Assembly: GCA_045809945.1 (NCBI GenBank) | Contig: JBJMWW010000207.1 | Coordinates: 1 to 14,089 of the forward strand | From: CADDYX01 sp045809945 | Lineage (GTDB): Bacteria > Verrucomicrobiota > Verrucomicrobiia > Chthoniobacterales > UBA10450 | Length of the DNA: 14,089 bases | Direction: 5' to 3' | In this document: one piece after another, positions 8,263-14,089 of the stretch | How positions within the stretch are numbered: position 1 is the first letter of the stretch | Layout of the letters: each line of letters begins with the position of its first letter | The notes under the pieces: generated by a model | What the model saw: the letters and a program-made list of their open reading frames with translations, nothing else | Databases searched by the model: none | Told to the model about the DNA's origin: nothing | Made by a program: the position numbers and the translations under genes

Positions 8263-10683
8263 TCAGAATCGCCAGTTGAGCCTGATGAAGGTGTCGATCG
8301 ACGGTGTGCTGTCGCCGTCGTAGATCGCGCGGCGGAATTGCACGCCCCAGCGCAATTCGCACCACGGTTGGCGTTGCCAGACCTGCTCGTAGAGGATGTT
8401 GCCGGTCCAGCCGCTCCCGAAATTTTCCTGCCAGTAACTGCCGCCAGTAACCGCGAGCCGGTGACCGAAGCTCCGCTCGTAACGCCGCCACAGGACGTGC
8501 TCGGCATCGATTGTGAGCGAGGCGGAGAAGTCGCGGAGCGGGCTGAAGTACGGACCGGCGTTGCTCGAATTCTCCGAGGCATAAAGTTCAGGGCGCAGCG
8601 TCACGTCGAGATGCGGCACGTCGACGATCTTTTGGTTGAAATTGAGACCGGCGGAAGTGCGGTTGTTGCCGTCGGAGAAGTCGTACCAGTGGGCGTTAAA
8701 ACGGAGCGAACGCGATTCGTTCCATATGTAGCGCACGCTGCCGCCGGCCGAGTTGGCGGTGATGTCATGGAGCACCGCGCGCAGCGGTGTGTCTATCGCG
8801 AAATACGAACCATCGAGCCCGAAGGTCCAGTGATCGGTGGGTTGCCATGCGAGGACCGCATCCGCACCCGGCTGTGAAATGTCGCCATTGTTTTGCCAGC
8901 CCATGAGCTCGACCGAGAGATCGGGCAGCGCGAGTTCCACTCCTGCGCCGACGCGATACCGCAGCGCCCAACCCTCGGTGACGTGTGCGTCGTAGCGCTC
9001 GGCTGCGCCGATGAAACGCCAGATATTTCCGATCGGTGGCGAGTAGAGCCGCGTGACGGCTTCCGTGCCGGAACCTGGCGCGGCGCCGCTGACCGTGCCG
9101 TTCGAATCGCCCTCTTCGTGGTGGTAACGAAATTCGGCGCGCAGTTCGAAGTCGTCGTGGGCCCACAAGTCCTGCTGGTCGCGGAACACATGAACATCGT
9201 CCGGATAGATTGACTTCAGCTCGTCAATGCGCTCGCGCGCTTCATTCCAGCGGAGGCGCCGCATCGCGGTTTCGGCCAGCGCAAGCTGAACGCCCTTATC
9301 CTCGGGCGCGAGGCTTGCCGCGATGTGAATTTCCTCGTCGCTGAGCCGCGGCCAATCGCGCGTGGCGGCGAAATTTCCCTCGACCGTGCGTAAACCCGCA
9401 TTCGCCGGAGCGCCATCGGCGAGCGGGAGAAGTCGCTGCCACGCCGCGGCCGGCATGTCTGCAAACGAACGCGCCTGCGCCGCGAGCAACTTGCCTTCGA
9501 GCCAGTCGTAGTTCGCTGTCTTCGAATGCTGATTTGGTAATTTTGAGCCCGACTCCTCGCTCGCTGCGAGAACATCAATCTCGCGGAAGGCTTCCCGAAA
9601 ATTCTCCTCCTCCACCAGGCAGTAAAAACGTCCGATGTGCGGGTTCCGATTTTCGGGCTCGGCGAGAATGATAATCTCGTAGTTTTTGCGCGCGTCCTTG
9701 GGCCGGCGCAGGGCGAGCAGCGCGTCCGCCTCCGCTTCGATCACGTACATCGGCAACTCGTCGCCATCGCCGCGCAACTTCTCTGCCGCGTCGACCGCGT
9801 CCGCCCAACGCTCGCGATTGCGCAACGCTTTCACCTGATCGCGACGCAATCGCAGGATCAATCCGTGGTCCGGTTTTCGCGACGAGCGCGCTTCGCGGAG
9901 CAACCTGTCCAGGCTGGTCAGCGCCGCATCGGTTCCTTCGAAACGCCGGCGAGGATCTCGCGGCGTGACGTACTCGCCCCAGCGTACGAGCAATCCCGCT
10001 TCGTTTGCCCGTAAAGACAATGGGACGTCGGGCAAAAGCGTGGCCGCTCCGAATGGCGCGCCCAGATCTCTCATCACACCGGCCATTGCGTTTGCTGCCT
10101 CGCGGTTGTCTGGCTGAAGTCGCAACGCCTCGCCGTAATTGCGCAGCGTCGCGAAACGATCCTTTCCGTGTGACGAGGCGTAACCGAGCGCAAGCCAGGC
10201 CTCCGCGTCATCTGGATTCGCCTCTGTCAACGGCGTAAGCACCTCCATCGCCTCCTTCGTGCGGCCCTGATCCGCCAGGACCAGTCCGAGCAATTTTCGC
10301 CAAGTCGGATCGGAGGGATAGCGCTCAGCAGCTTCGCGCGCCCAGCGCTCCGCTTCCGCGAAACGCTTTTGATCGCGATATGCCCGAACGATCGGTCCGA
10401 GCACATACTCCGGCGGCTCAGCCGCGCCCGCCTGCTCGAACGCGGCGGTCGCTTCGCGCGGACGATTGCCCCACGTGAGAATCACCGCGACGTCGAATGC
10501 GACCAGTGCGTCATCCGGATTTTCCGAGCGCAGCTTGTGCAACGCCGCGATGGCTCCCTCGGTGTTCCCTTCACGCGCCATCGTCACCGCTTCTTCCCGC
10601 GTCTGTCCCTTCGCGACGGTTGCCGTCATGACCAAGATCGAAGCGCCAATTGCAACGACGGCGATTGCGCGGTGTCCTTTCAT
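8263..10683 (-). CDS. pgaA: PgaA-like outer-membrane PNAG exporter (TPR domain plus beta-barrel)
   Basis: PgaA binds partly deacetylated PNAG through periplasmic TPR repeats and passes it through a C-terminal outer-membrane barrel. The protein has 806 residues, almost exactly the E. coli length (807). A signal peptide (1-26, basic MKGHR, then a hydrophobic core, probable cut after AKG) is followed by helical TPR-like repeats to about 500: for example GNTEGAIAALHKLRSENPDD, RFAEAERWAREAAERYPSD and GRTKEAMEVLTPLTEANPDD. From about 510 the sequence changes to alternating aromatic/polar beta-strands (FELRAEFRYHH, WALRYRVGAGVELAL, SVRYIWNESRSLRFNAHWYDF) and ends RLNWRF, with the terminal Phe typical of barrels. 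It is first in the pga operon and faces a divergent gene across 185 bases. Other TPR-barrel exporters such as PelB or BcsC are excluded by the pgaBCD partners. Confidence 0.92.
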   Translation of the reverse strand: MKGHRAIAVVAIGASILVMTATVAKGQTREEAVTMAREGNTEGAIAALHKLRSENPDDALVAFDVAVILTWGNRPREATAAFEQAGAAEPPEYVLGPIVRAYRDQKRFAEAERWAREAAERYPSDPTWRKLLGLVLADQGRTKEAMEVLTPLTEANPDDAEAWLALGYASSHGKDRFATLRNYGEALRLQPDNREAANAMAGVMRDLGAPFGAATLLPDVPLSLRANEAGLLVRWGEYVTPRDPRRRFEGTDAALTSLDRLLREARSSRKPDHGLILRLRRDQVKALRNRERWADAVDAAEKLRGDGDELPMYVIEAEADALLALRRPKDARKNYEIIILAEPENRNPHIGRFYCLVEEENFREAFREIDVLAASEESGSKLPNQHSKTANYDWLEGKLLAAQARSFADMPAAAWQRLLPLADGAPANAGLRTVEGNFAATRDWPRLSDEEIHIAASLAPEDKGVQLALAETAMRRLRWNEARERIDELKSIYPDDVHVFRDQQDLWAHDDFELRAEFRYHHEEGDSNGTVSGAAPGSGTEAVTRLYSPPIGNIWRFIGAAERYDAHVTEGWALRYRVGAGVELALPDLSVELMGWQNNGDISQPGADAVLAWQPTDHWTFGLDGSYFAIDTPLRAVLHDITANSAGGSVRYIWNESRSLRFNAHWYDFSDGNNRTSAGLNFNQKIVDVPHLDVTLRPELYASENSSNAGPYFSPLRDFSASLTIDAEHVLWRRYERSFGHRLAVTGGSYWQENFGSGWTGNILYEQVWQRQPWCELRWGVQFRRAIYDGDSTPSIDTFIRLNWRF

Positions 10684-10868
10684 GGAAACATCCGATCCAG
10701 TGGCGCCCCGACGGTGCTCGGGCCGGCGCTGATGGCGACACGCTCAGCGCATTAAACTTCCCGTCCGCCGGCAACGCCAGCCAATTCAAGGTCGAGCGCG
10801 CGTTTCAACGGAATCTACCCGCACAAGTGTTGACGCGGCGAAGCTGCGAGTGGGAAACTTGCCAGCGC
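10684..10868. promoter_or_regulatory. Divergent intergenic region between pgaA and the metalloprotease-like gene
   Basis: These 185 bases lie between two outward-facing start codons, so they should hold the promoters of both units and perhaps shared control sites. Plus strand: TTGACG at 10830-10835 is a good -35-like hexamer, but the best -10 match 18 bases on (GAAACT) is poor and would give almost no leader before the ATG at 10869. Minus strand: TTGAAA and TTGAAT occur near 10784-10809 without a convincing -10. The 15-base word shared with the ftsK upstream region is at 10796-10810. Neither start has a clear Shine-Dalgarno sequence. Nothing here is firm beyond the arrangement itself. Confidence 0.4.
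10796..10810 (-). repeat. 15-base word shared with the ftsK upstream region (copy 2)
   Basis: Identical over 15 bases to 4695-4709 and in the same orientation relative to the downstream minus-strand gene. It ends 113 bases before the pgaA start, compared with 17 for ftsK, so it does not sit at a fixed promoter distance. Confidence 0.45.
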
Positions 10869-12434
10869 ATGCGTCGGCTGTCCGCAGCTTTCATCTCGCT
10901 AACGCTGCTCGCTTCAACCGGGGAAGCCGCGGTGACGTTCAACCTGACCTTTCCCGACGAGATCAGTCACACCGGCCACAACTGGGACGACCCGACTTAT
11001 GGGCGCGAGGCGCGAACCACATTGCTTAATGTGTTGAACGAAATCGGCCGCAATTTCAGCAACACCGCGACGATTCAGCTCACGATCACGTCATCGATGA
11101 CGACGGCCTACGCGGCCGGTTCCTTTTACGCGACGACGCAGCTCGCATCCGGCGGTTTTCGCGATGGAAACATCTACGTCAAGATCCGCACCGGGAGCGA
11201 CCTTAACGGCTCCGCAGCCGATGGCGGCATCGAATACAGTTTCAATTTCGCCGGCCTCCATTACGCCGATCGCAACAATGACGGCGTCGTCGATATACGC
11301 GACTTCATTGCCAATCTGCAAGGGCTCACGCGACACGAAGCGCTCCACCTTTTCGGTCACGTCTCCGGCATCGATTACACGAACCGAGCCGGCTCGCAGC
11401 CGACGCGGCACGACACGTTTCTGTTCGATTCCGCCGGCCGCCGGTTTGTCAATTCGGACGGCAGCGTGTCGATGGTTGCGAACCTCGACGATCCGCACGC
11501 CTATTTCGATCCGAGTGGCAGCGGCACCAATTTTCAGATCAACGCCGCCCACGATTACTCCCACTTGATCGGCACGACGTTTCCTTACCGGCAACTCGTC
11601 AGCGATAACGACCGCACGTATCTCGCGACGCTCGGTTATCCGCTGGCGCCGCCGGCCGGCAATGTCCTCAACATCTCCACTCGCATGCGCGTCGGCACTG
11701 GCGACGCCGTCTTGATCGCGGGCTTCATCGTCACGGGATTGGAATCCAAACAACTAGTTATTCGCGCCATCGGTCCGTCGCTCGCCGCGGCCGGTGTAAG
11801 CGACGCGCTCGCCGATCCGACGCTCGATGTTTATTACCACGGCAACTCTCTCTTCACCTTGAACGACAACTGGCGCGATAATCAGCCGACCGAACTTGCT
11901 GCCACCGGCATTGCCCCATCGAATGATGCCGAGTCGGCAACGATTCGCACGTTCGACCCGGGTTCCTACACCGCGATCGTGCGCGGCAAGAACAACTCGG
12001 CCGGCGTCGGCTCCGTCGAGGTCTACGACCTTTCGGCGAAGAGCGATTCGCGCGTAGTGAACATCAGCACCCGCGGTTTCGTCGAAGCGGGCGATAATGT
12101 CATGATTGGCGGCTTCATCATCGGCAATGCAGGAAGCCAGAGCGTAAAGCTGGTTGTGCGGGCGATCGGTCCGTCGCTCGCCAGCCAGGGCGTGTCGAAC
12201 GTGTTGCTCGATCCGACCCTCACCTTGTACGACGGAAATGGCGTCTCTATCGCGAGCAATGACGATTGGCGTGAAACGCAGCAGGCTGAATTGCAAGCGT
12301 CCGGGCTGGCGCCTACAAACAACGCCGAGTCAGCCCTGCTCATCACGCGGCCCGCCGGAAAAGCGACCGCAATTGTTCGAGGAAAGAACGGCGCGGTCGG
12401 CAACGCGCTGGTCGAAGTCTACCGTCTCCAATAG
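10869..12434 (+). CDS. Secreted metalloprotease-like protein with dockerin-like calcium loop and two NISTR/RAIGPSL repeat domains
   Basis: No known gene name. The 521-residue product begins with a signal peptide (MRRLSAAFISLTLLASTGEA, probable cut before A21 or V22). Residues 22-260 look like a zinc-protease fold: HEALHLFGH at 156-164 gives HExxHxxG, but the usual third metzincin ligand at the eleventh position is Ser (S166), so the fold is recognisable and activity unproven. Just before it, DRNNDGVVDIRD (134-145) matches the calcium loop of dockerin/EF-hand motifs (DxNxDGxxDxxD). Residues 266-390 and 396-521 are two copies of a beta-rich domain (NISTR, GGFI, RAIGPSL, DPTL, NDNWR, AESA, TAIVRGKN, VEVY) that I recall from many verrucomicrobial and acidobacterial surface proteins. 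I see no membrane anchor or barrel, so it is probably secreted or surface-held. The ATG at 10869 is chosen because it opens the signal peptide; the open frame extends back to 10650 into pgaA. It is transcribed away from pgaA. Confidence 0.8.
   Translation: MRRLSAAFISLTLLASTGEAAVTFNLTFPDEISHTGHNWDDPTYGREARTTLLNVLNEIGRNFSNTATIQLTITSSMTTAYAAGSFYATTQLASGGFRDGNIYVKIRTGSDLNGSAADGGIEYSFNFAGLHYADRNNDGVVDIRDFIANLQGLTRHEALHLFGHVSGIDYTNRAGSQPTRHDTFLFDSAGRRFVNSDGSVSMVANLDDPHAYFDPSGSGTNFQINAAHDYSHLIGTTFPYRQLVSDNDRTYLATLGYPLAPPAGNVLNISTRMRVGTGDAVLIAGFIVTGLESKQLVIRAIGPSLAAAGVSDALADPTLDVYYHGNSLFTLNDNWRDNQPTELAATGIAPSNDAESATIRTFDPGSYTAIVRGKNNSAGVGSVEVYDLSAKSDSRVVNISTRGFVEAGDNVMIGGFIIGNAGSQSVKLVVRAIGPSLASQGVSNVLLDPTLTLYDGNGVSIASNDDWRETQQAELQASGLAPTNNAESALLITRPAGKATAIVRGKNGAVGNALVEVYRLQ
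11664..12038 (+). repeat. Repeat domain copy 1 (125 residues) of the secreted protein
   Basis: Residues 266-390, starting VLNISTR and ending VEVYDLSA. Copy 2 follows with an offset of 132 residues at RAIGPSL. The 18-base stretch atcggtccgtcgctcgcc at 11769-11786 is identical to 12165-12182, 396 bases later. Roughly half of the residues match by eye, so this is an old duplication of a protein domain. Confidence 0.85.
12054..12431 (+). repeat. Repeat domain copy 2 (126 residues) of the secreted protein
   Basis: Residues 396-521, starting VVNISTR and ending the protein at VEVYRLQ. It shares GGFI, VVRAIGPSLA, DPTLTLYD, NDDWRETQ, AESA and AIVRGKNG with copy 1, in the same order. The protein stops right at the domain end, so nothing follows it that could be a sorting signal. 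Confidence 0.85.
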
Positions 12435-12589
12435 CACGCGGTTCCACATCATGGATTTCCCGTGACGTAGGACCGATTTACGCGAGTTAAGCCGGCCGGC
12501 GGTGCGGCTCCAGAGCGAAAATTCGGGGCGAAGTTAGACAAAATCGCCATTTGGCGGCGTCTCGTATCTGAAAGACCCTTAGGAAGGTC
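12435..12589 (+). promoter_or_regulatory. Upstream region of the ECF sigma factor gene
   Basis: These 155 bases hold no credible gene. At 12490-12509, AGCCG and CGGCT can pair around a 10-base loop, but no T-run follows, so a terminator for the upstream gene is unconvincing. At 12545-12556, CGCCA-TT-TGGCG is a perfect short inverted repeat 34 bases before the sigma start; it could be an operator or chance. A consensus -35/-10 pair is not evident. The leader ends in a good ribosome binding site. Confidence 0.35.
12581..12587 (+). promoter_or_regulatory. Ribosome binding site of the sigma factor gene
   Basis: AGGAAGG lies 2 bases before the ATG at 12590, with its AGGA core 5 bases away. It is the clearest Shine-Dalgarno sequence in the window and supports that start. 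Most other genes here start without one or by overlap with the previous gene. Confidence 0.65.
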
Positions 12590-13084
12590 ATGGAGAATGT
12601 CGCCACTGATGAAGATTGGAAGGTTTGTTTTTCCGAAGCCGCGCCCGGCCTCGTTCTCTTTGCCCGCCAGTTCGTCCAATCGATCGCCGATGCCGAAGAC
12701 ATCGTGCAGGACGCGTTCGTCAAATTCTGGCGCAAACAGCATTCGATCGAGAATCGCGCGCTGCTTTTCGCTGCGGTGCGTTCAATCGCGCTGGATGCAA
12801 TTCGACGTGACGCCCGTCGCGCCCGGCGCGAGTTGGCCGCTTCGGCTGAATCCGAGCAAATCAGTGCGCCGCAGTTTGAGACCGAGAATGATGAGCAGCG
12901 CGCACTCTCTGTTGCCGTCGATCGGTTACCGCCCGATCAGCGCGAGGTGCTGGTGATGAAGATCTGGAACGACCTCACCTTTGCGGAGATCGGCGGTGCG
13001 CTCGGCATTTCACAAAACACCGCGGCGTCGCGTTATCGCTATGCGCTGACGTCGCTAAAAAAATCTCTCGTTCCCCATGAATGA
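12590..13084 (+). CDS. ECF-type RNA polymerase sigma factor
   Basis: A 164-residue sigma-70 family protein with only regions 2 and 4, the layout of extracytoplasmic-function sigma factors. Region 2 spans about 15-75 (LVLFARQFVQSIADAEDIVQ, DAFVKFW, then the arginine-rich IRRDARRARR). An acidic linker follows (85-103). Region 4 spans about 108-160: LPPDQREVLVMKIWNDLTFA, then EIGGALGISQNTAASRYRYA, the -35-reading helix-turn-helix, and LKKSL. It should direct RNA polymerase to a small regulon, normally held off by a partner encoded next door. That partner is likely the 13077-13583 product, whose ATG overlaps the sigma stop by 8 bases. I cannot assign an ECF subgroup by eye. A strong AGGAAGG site precedes the start. 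Confidence 0.92.
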   Translation: MENVATDEDWKVCFSEAAPGLVLFARQFVQSIADAEDIVQDAFVKFWRKQHSIENRALLFAAVRSIALDAIRRDARRARRELAASAESEQISAPQFETENDEQRALSVAVDRLPPDQREVLVMKIWNDLTFAEIGGALGISQNTAASRYRYALTSLKKSLVPHE

Positions 13085-13583
13085 TTTTTCTGAACTGGAA
13101 AGCGACCTAAAGAAACTGCGGCCGCAGTCGATTCGGCCGGAGTTGATGGCGCAGGTTGAGCGCGCGCTAGAGCAGCCGCAAACGCAGACTGCCGCCGCCG
13201 GGGTAACGAAACGTCGGTCGATTTCCTGGAACTGGCTGCCGCTCGGTCTCGGCCTGGCAGCCGCCGCAACATTTCTGTTGCTCGCACGCGTCAACGTCGA
13301 TCGCGCACCGAACCCGGGCGCGACGGTTGCCGCTGTTTCGCCGCAACCGCGCACCACCGTCCCAAGTGTCGCGCCGCAATTTGTTCCGGCGGGTTTGACA
13401 CAGGTCGTCTACAACACGCGTGACGAAGGGCTGTATTTTCCGCGCGGCGCCAACACGCCGGTGCGACGGACGCGGTCGATGAAACGCGAGACGGTGAAGT
13501 TTCACAATCCGCAGACCGGCGCGTCGCTTCAGGTGAGCTATCCGGCGGAAGAAGTGACGCTCGTTCCGATTTCCGCGCAATGA
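13077..13583 (+). CDS. Single-pass membrane protein, probable anti-sigma factor without a zinc finger
   Basis: Not recognised as a named gene. The 168 residues have a charged cytoplasmic-type N-terminus (1-48; FSELESDLKKLRP, ELMAQVERALEQ, probably helical), one hydrophobic segment (about 52-71, WLPLGLGLAAAATFLLLA), a Pro/Ala/Val-rich stretch and a C-terminal part outside the membrane (TQVVYNTRDEGLYF, VKFHNPQTGASLQVSYPAEE). Its ATG overlaps the sigma stop (ATGAATGA, 8 bases), so the two are translationally coupled. Position, size and topology suggest an anti-sigma factor that holds the sigma at the membrane. It contains no cysteine at all, so it cannot carry the HxxxCxxC zinc motif of many anti-sigma factors. 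It could instead be a membrane protein of another role in the same operon. Confidence 0.68.
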   Translation: MNDFSELESDLKKLRPQSIRPELMAQVERALEQPQTQTAAAGVTKRRSISWNWLPLGLGLAAAATFLLLARVNVDRAPNPGATVAAVSPQPRTTVPSVAPQFVPAGLTQVVYNTRDEGLYFPRGANTPVRRTRSMKRETVKFHNPQTGASLQVSYPAEEVTLVPISAQ

Positions 13584-13677
13584 AATTTCGAACTCCTGCT
13601 CATGCTCGTAATCGTGCTCCTAATCGAATGATCGCGAGCGGGAGTAAGAGGCAGATCAGACCAACCAACGAACCAAC
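13584..13677 (+). repeat. Short spacer with TGCTC / TAATCG reiterations
   Basis: These 94 bases before the PDZ gene start with a low-complexity stretch: TGCTC at 13597, 13603 and 13615, and TAATCG at 13609 and 13621. A purine-rich run follows (GGGAGTAAGAGGCAG, 13639-13653) that is partly complementary to the first part, so a loose stem could form. There is no T-run. No clear ribosome binding site precedes the ATG at 13678. Confidence 0.4.
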
Positions 13678-14089
13678 ATGAAAACCAACACCATCGCAGT
13701 TATCGCAAGCGCGGCATTGCTCCCGCTCGTCGCCTTTGCCCAACCACAAGCCGCAGCGCCCGCTCCACCGGCGCCACCCGCCGCACCGGGATCGCCAGCT
13801 ACGCCTGCGATTCCACCGGTCCCCCCGAATCCACATCACAACCGGCCAGCGATGCAGCCTTACACCTGGCTGGGGCTCGAGACGTCGGAAGTTCCGCGCG
13901 TCGTAAGCGAACAACTCGGCTTCGCCAAAGGCTTCGGGCTCGTCGTCGATTACGTCGTGCCGAATGGCCCGTCCGCGCAGGCAGGAGTCCAGCAAAACGA
14001 CATTATCAGAATGTTGAACGACCAGATCCTGATGAATCCGAGCCAGCTCTCGAAGCTGGTCCGCAGTTTCAATGAAGGCGATACCGTCA
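13678..14089 (+). CDS. Secreted PDZ-domain protein (3' end cut by window edge)
   Basis: The first 137 residues are visible. A signal peptide (MKTNTIAVIASAALLPLVAFA, probable cut after AFA, before Q22) leads into a Pro/Ala-rich linker (about 22-55; APAPPAPPAAPGSPATP). A PDZ domain starts near residue 60: YTWLGLETSEVPRVV, the carboxylate-binding-type GFGLVVDYV, PNGPSAQAGVQQNDIIRMLN, and DQILMNPSQLSKLVRSF. PDZ domains bind exposed C-terminal or beta-strand peptides, and in the periplasm they often sense or hold misfolded envelope proteins (DegP, DegS, RseP). No protease domain lies before this PDZ; one could still follow beyond the window. It sits 94 bases after the putative anti-sigma gene and on the same strand, so it may be part of the same signalling unit. 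Function beyond the PDZ fold is unknown. Confidence 0.85.
   Translation, partial: MKTNTIAVIASAALLPLVAFAQPQAAAPAPPAPPAAPGSPATPAIPPVPPNPHHNRPAMQPYTWLGLETSEVPRVVSEQLGFAKGFGLVVDYVVPNGPSAQAGVQQNDIIRMLNDQILMNPSQLSKLVRSFNEGDTV

Noticed and set aside
10650..10868. 73-codon N-terminal extension of the metalloprotease-like gene
   Set aside because: The frame is open but overlaps the start of pgaA and puts the signal peptide in the middle of the protein. The ATG at 10869 opens exactly at the signal peptide.
12490..12509. Stem-loop AGCCG...CGGCT as a terminator after the repeat protein
   Set aside because: The stem is 5 pairs, the loop is 10 bases and no T-run follows.
13077..13583. Zinc-binding anti-sigma (ZAS) domain
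   Set aside because: The protein has no cysteine residue, so the HxxxCxxC motif cannot be present.

Overview
The window looks like chromosomal DNA from a Gram-negative bacterium. It is GC-rich (about 60% by eye) and codes for an outer-membrane beta-barrel exporter, a periplasmic deacetylase and several signal peptides. I lean towards Verrucomicrobiota (a soil Chthoniobacterales/Udaeobacter-like lineage). My reasons are the tandem NISTR...RAIGPSL surface domains and the ECF sigma / membrane protein / PDZ protein trio, both of which I recall as common there. This is inference from memory; no marker gene in the window proves it.

Layout. Positions 1-10683 are all on the minus strand. In transcription order they read pgaA (8263-10683), pgaB (6527-8260), pgaC (5263-6519), pgaD (4793-5266), a 114-base gap, ftsK (2261-4678), rodZ-like (1325-2245) and rimO (start 1328, running off the left edge). 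Positions 10869-14089 are on the plus strand: a secreted metalloprotease-like protein with two repeat domains (10869-12434), an ECF-type sigma factor (12590-13084), an overlapping single-pass membrane protein that is probably its anti-sigma factor (13077-13583), and a secreted PDZ-domain protein cut by the right edge (13678 onward). The 185 bases at 10684-10868 separate two divergent transcription units.

How the genes fit together. PgaABCD is a full set for making, partly de-N-acetylating and exporting poly-beta-1,6-N-acetylglucosamine (PNAG), a biofilm matrix polymer. PgaC with PgaD polymerises and moves it across the inner membrane, PgaB deacetylates it in the periplasm, and PgaA carries it through the outer membrane. 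Junctions of 2 bases, 7 bases and an ATGA overlap point to one translationally coupled operon. The C-terminal half of PgaB is shorter and more divergent than in E. coli, so its second (hydrolase) activity is doubtful. ftsK, rodZ and rimO form a housekeeping cluster (chromosome segregation at division, cell shape, ribosomal protein S12 modification), again with near-zero spacing. The divergent secreted protein could be a matrix or surface protein that works alongside PNAG. The sigma / cysteine-free membrane protein / PDZ protein group looks like a small cell-envelope signalling module.

I found no tRNA, rRNA, CRISPR array, insertion sequence, phage gene or attachment site. No gap between genes exceeds 200 bases. 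The candidate for something less well described is the right-hand third: the metalloprotease-like repeat protein and the sigma/PDZ module.
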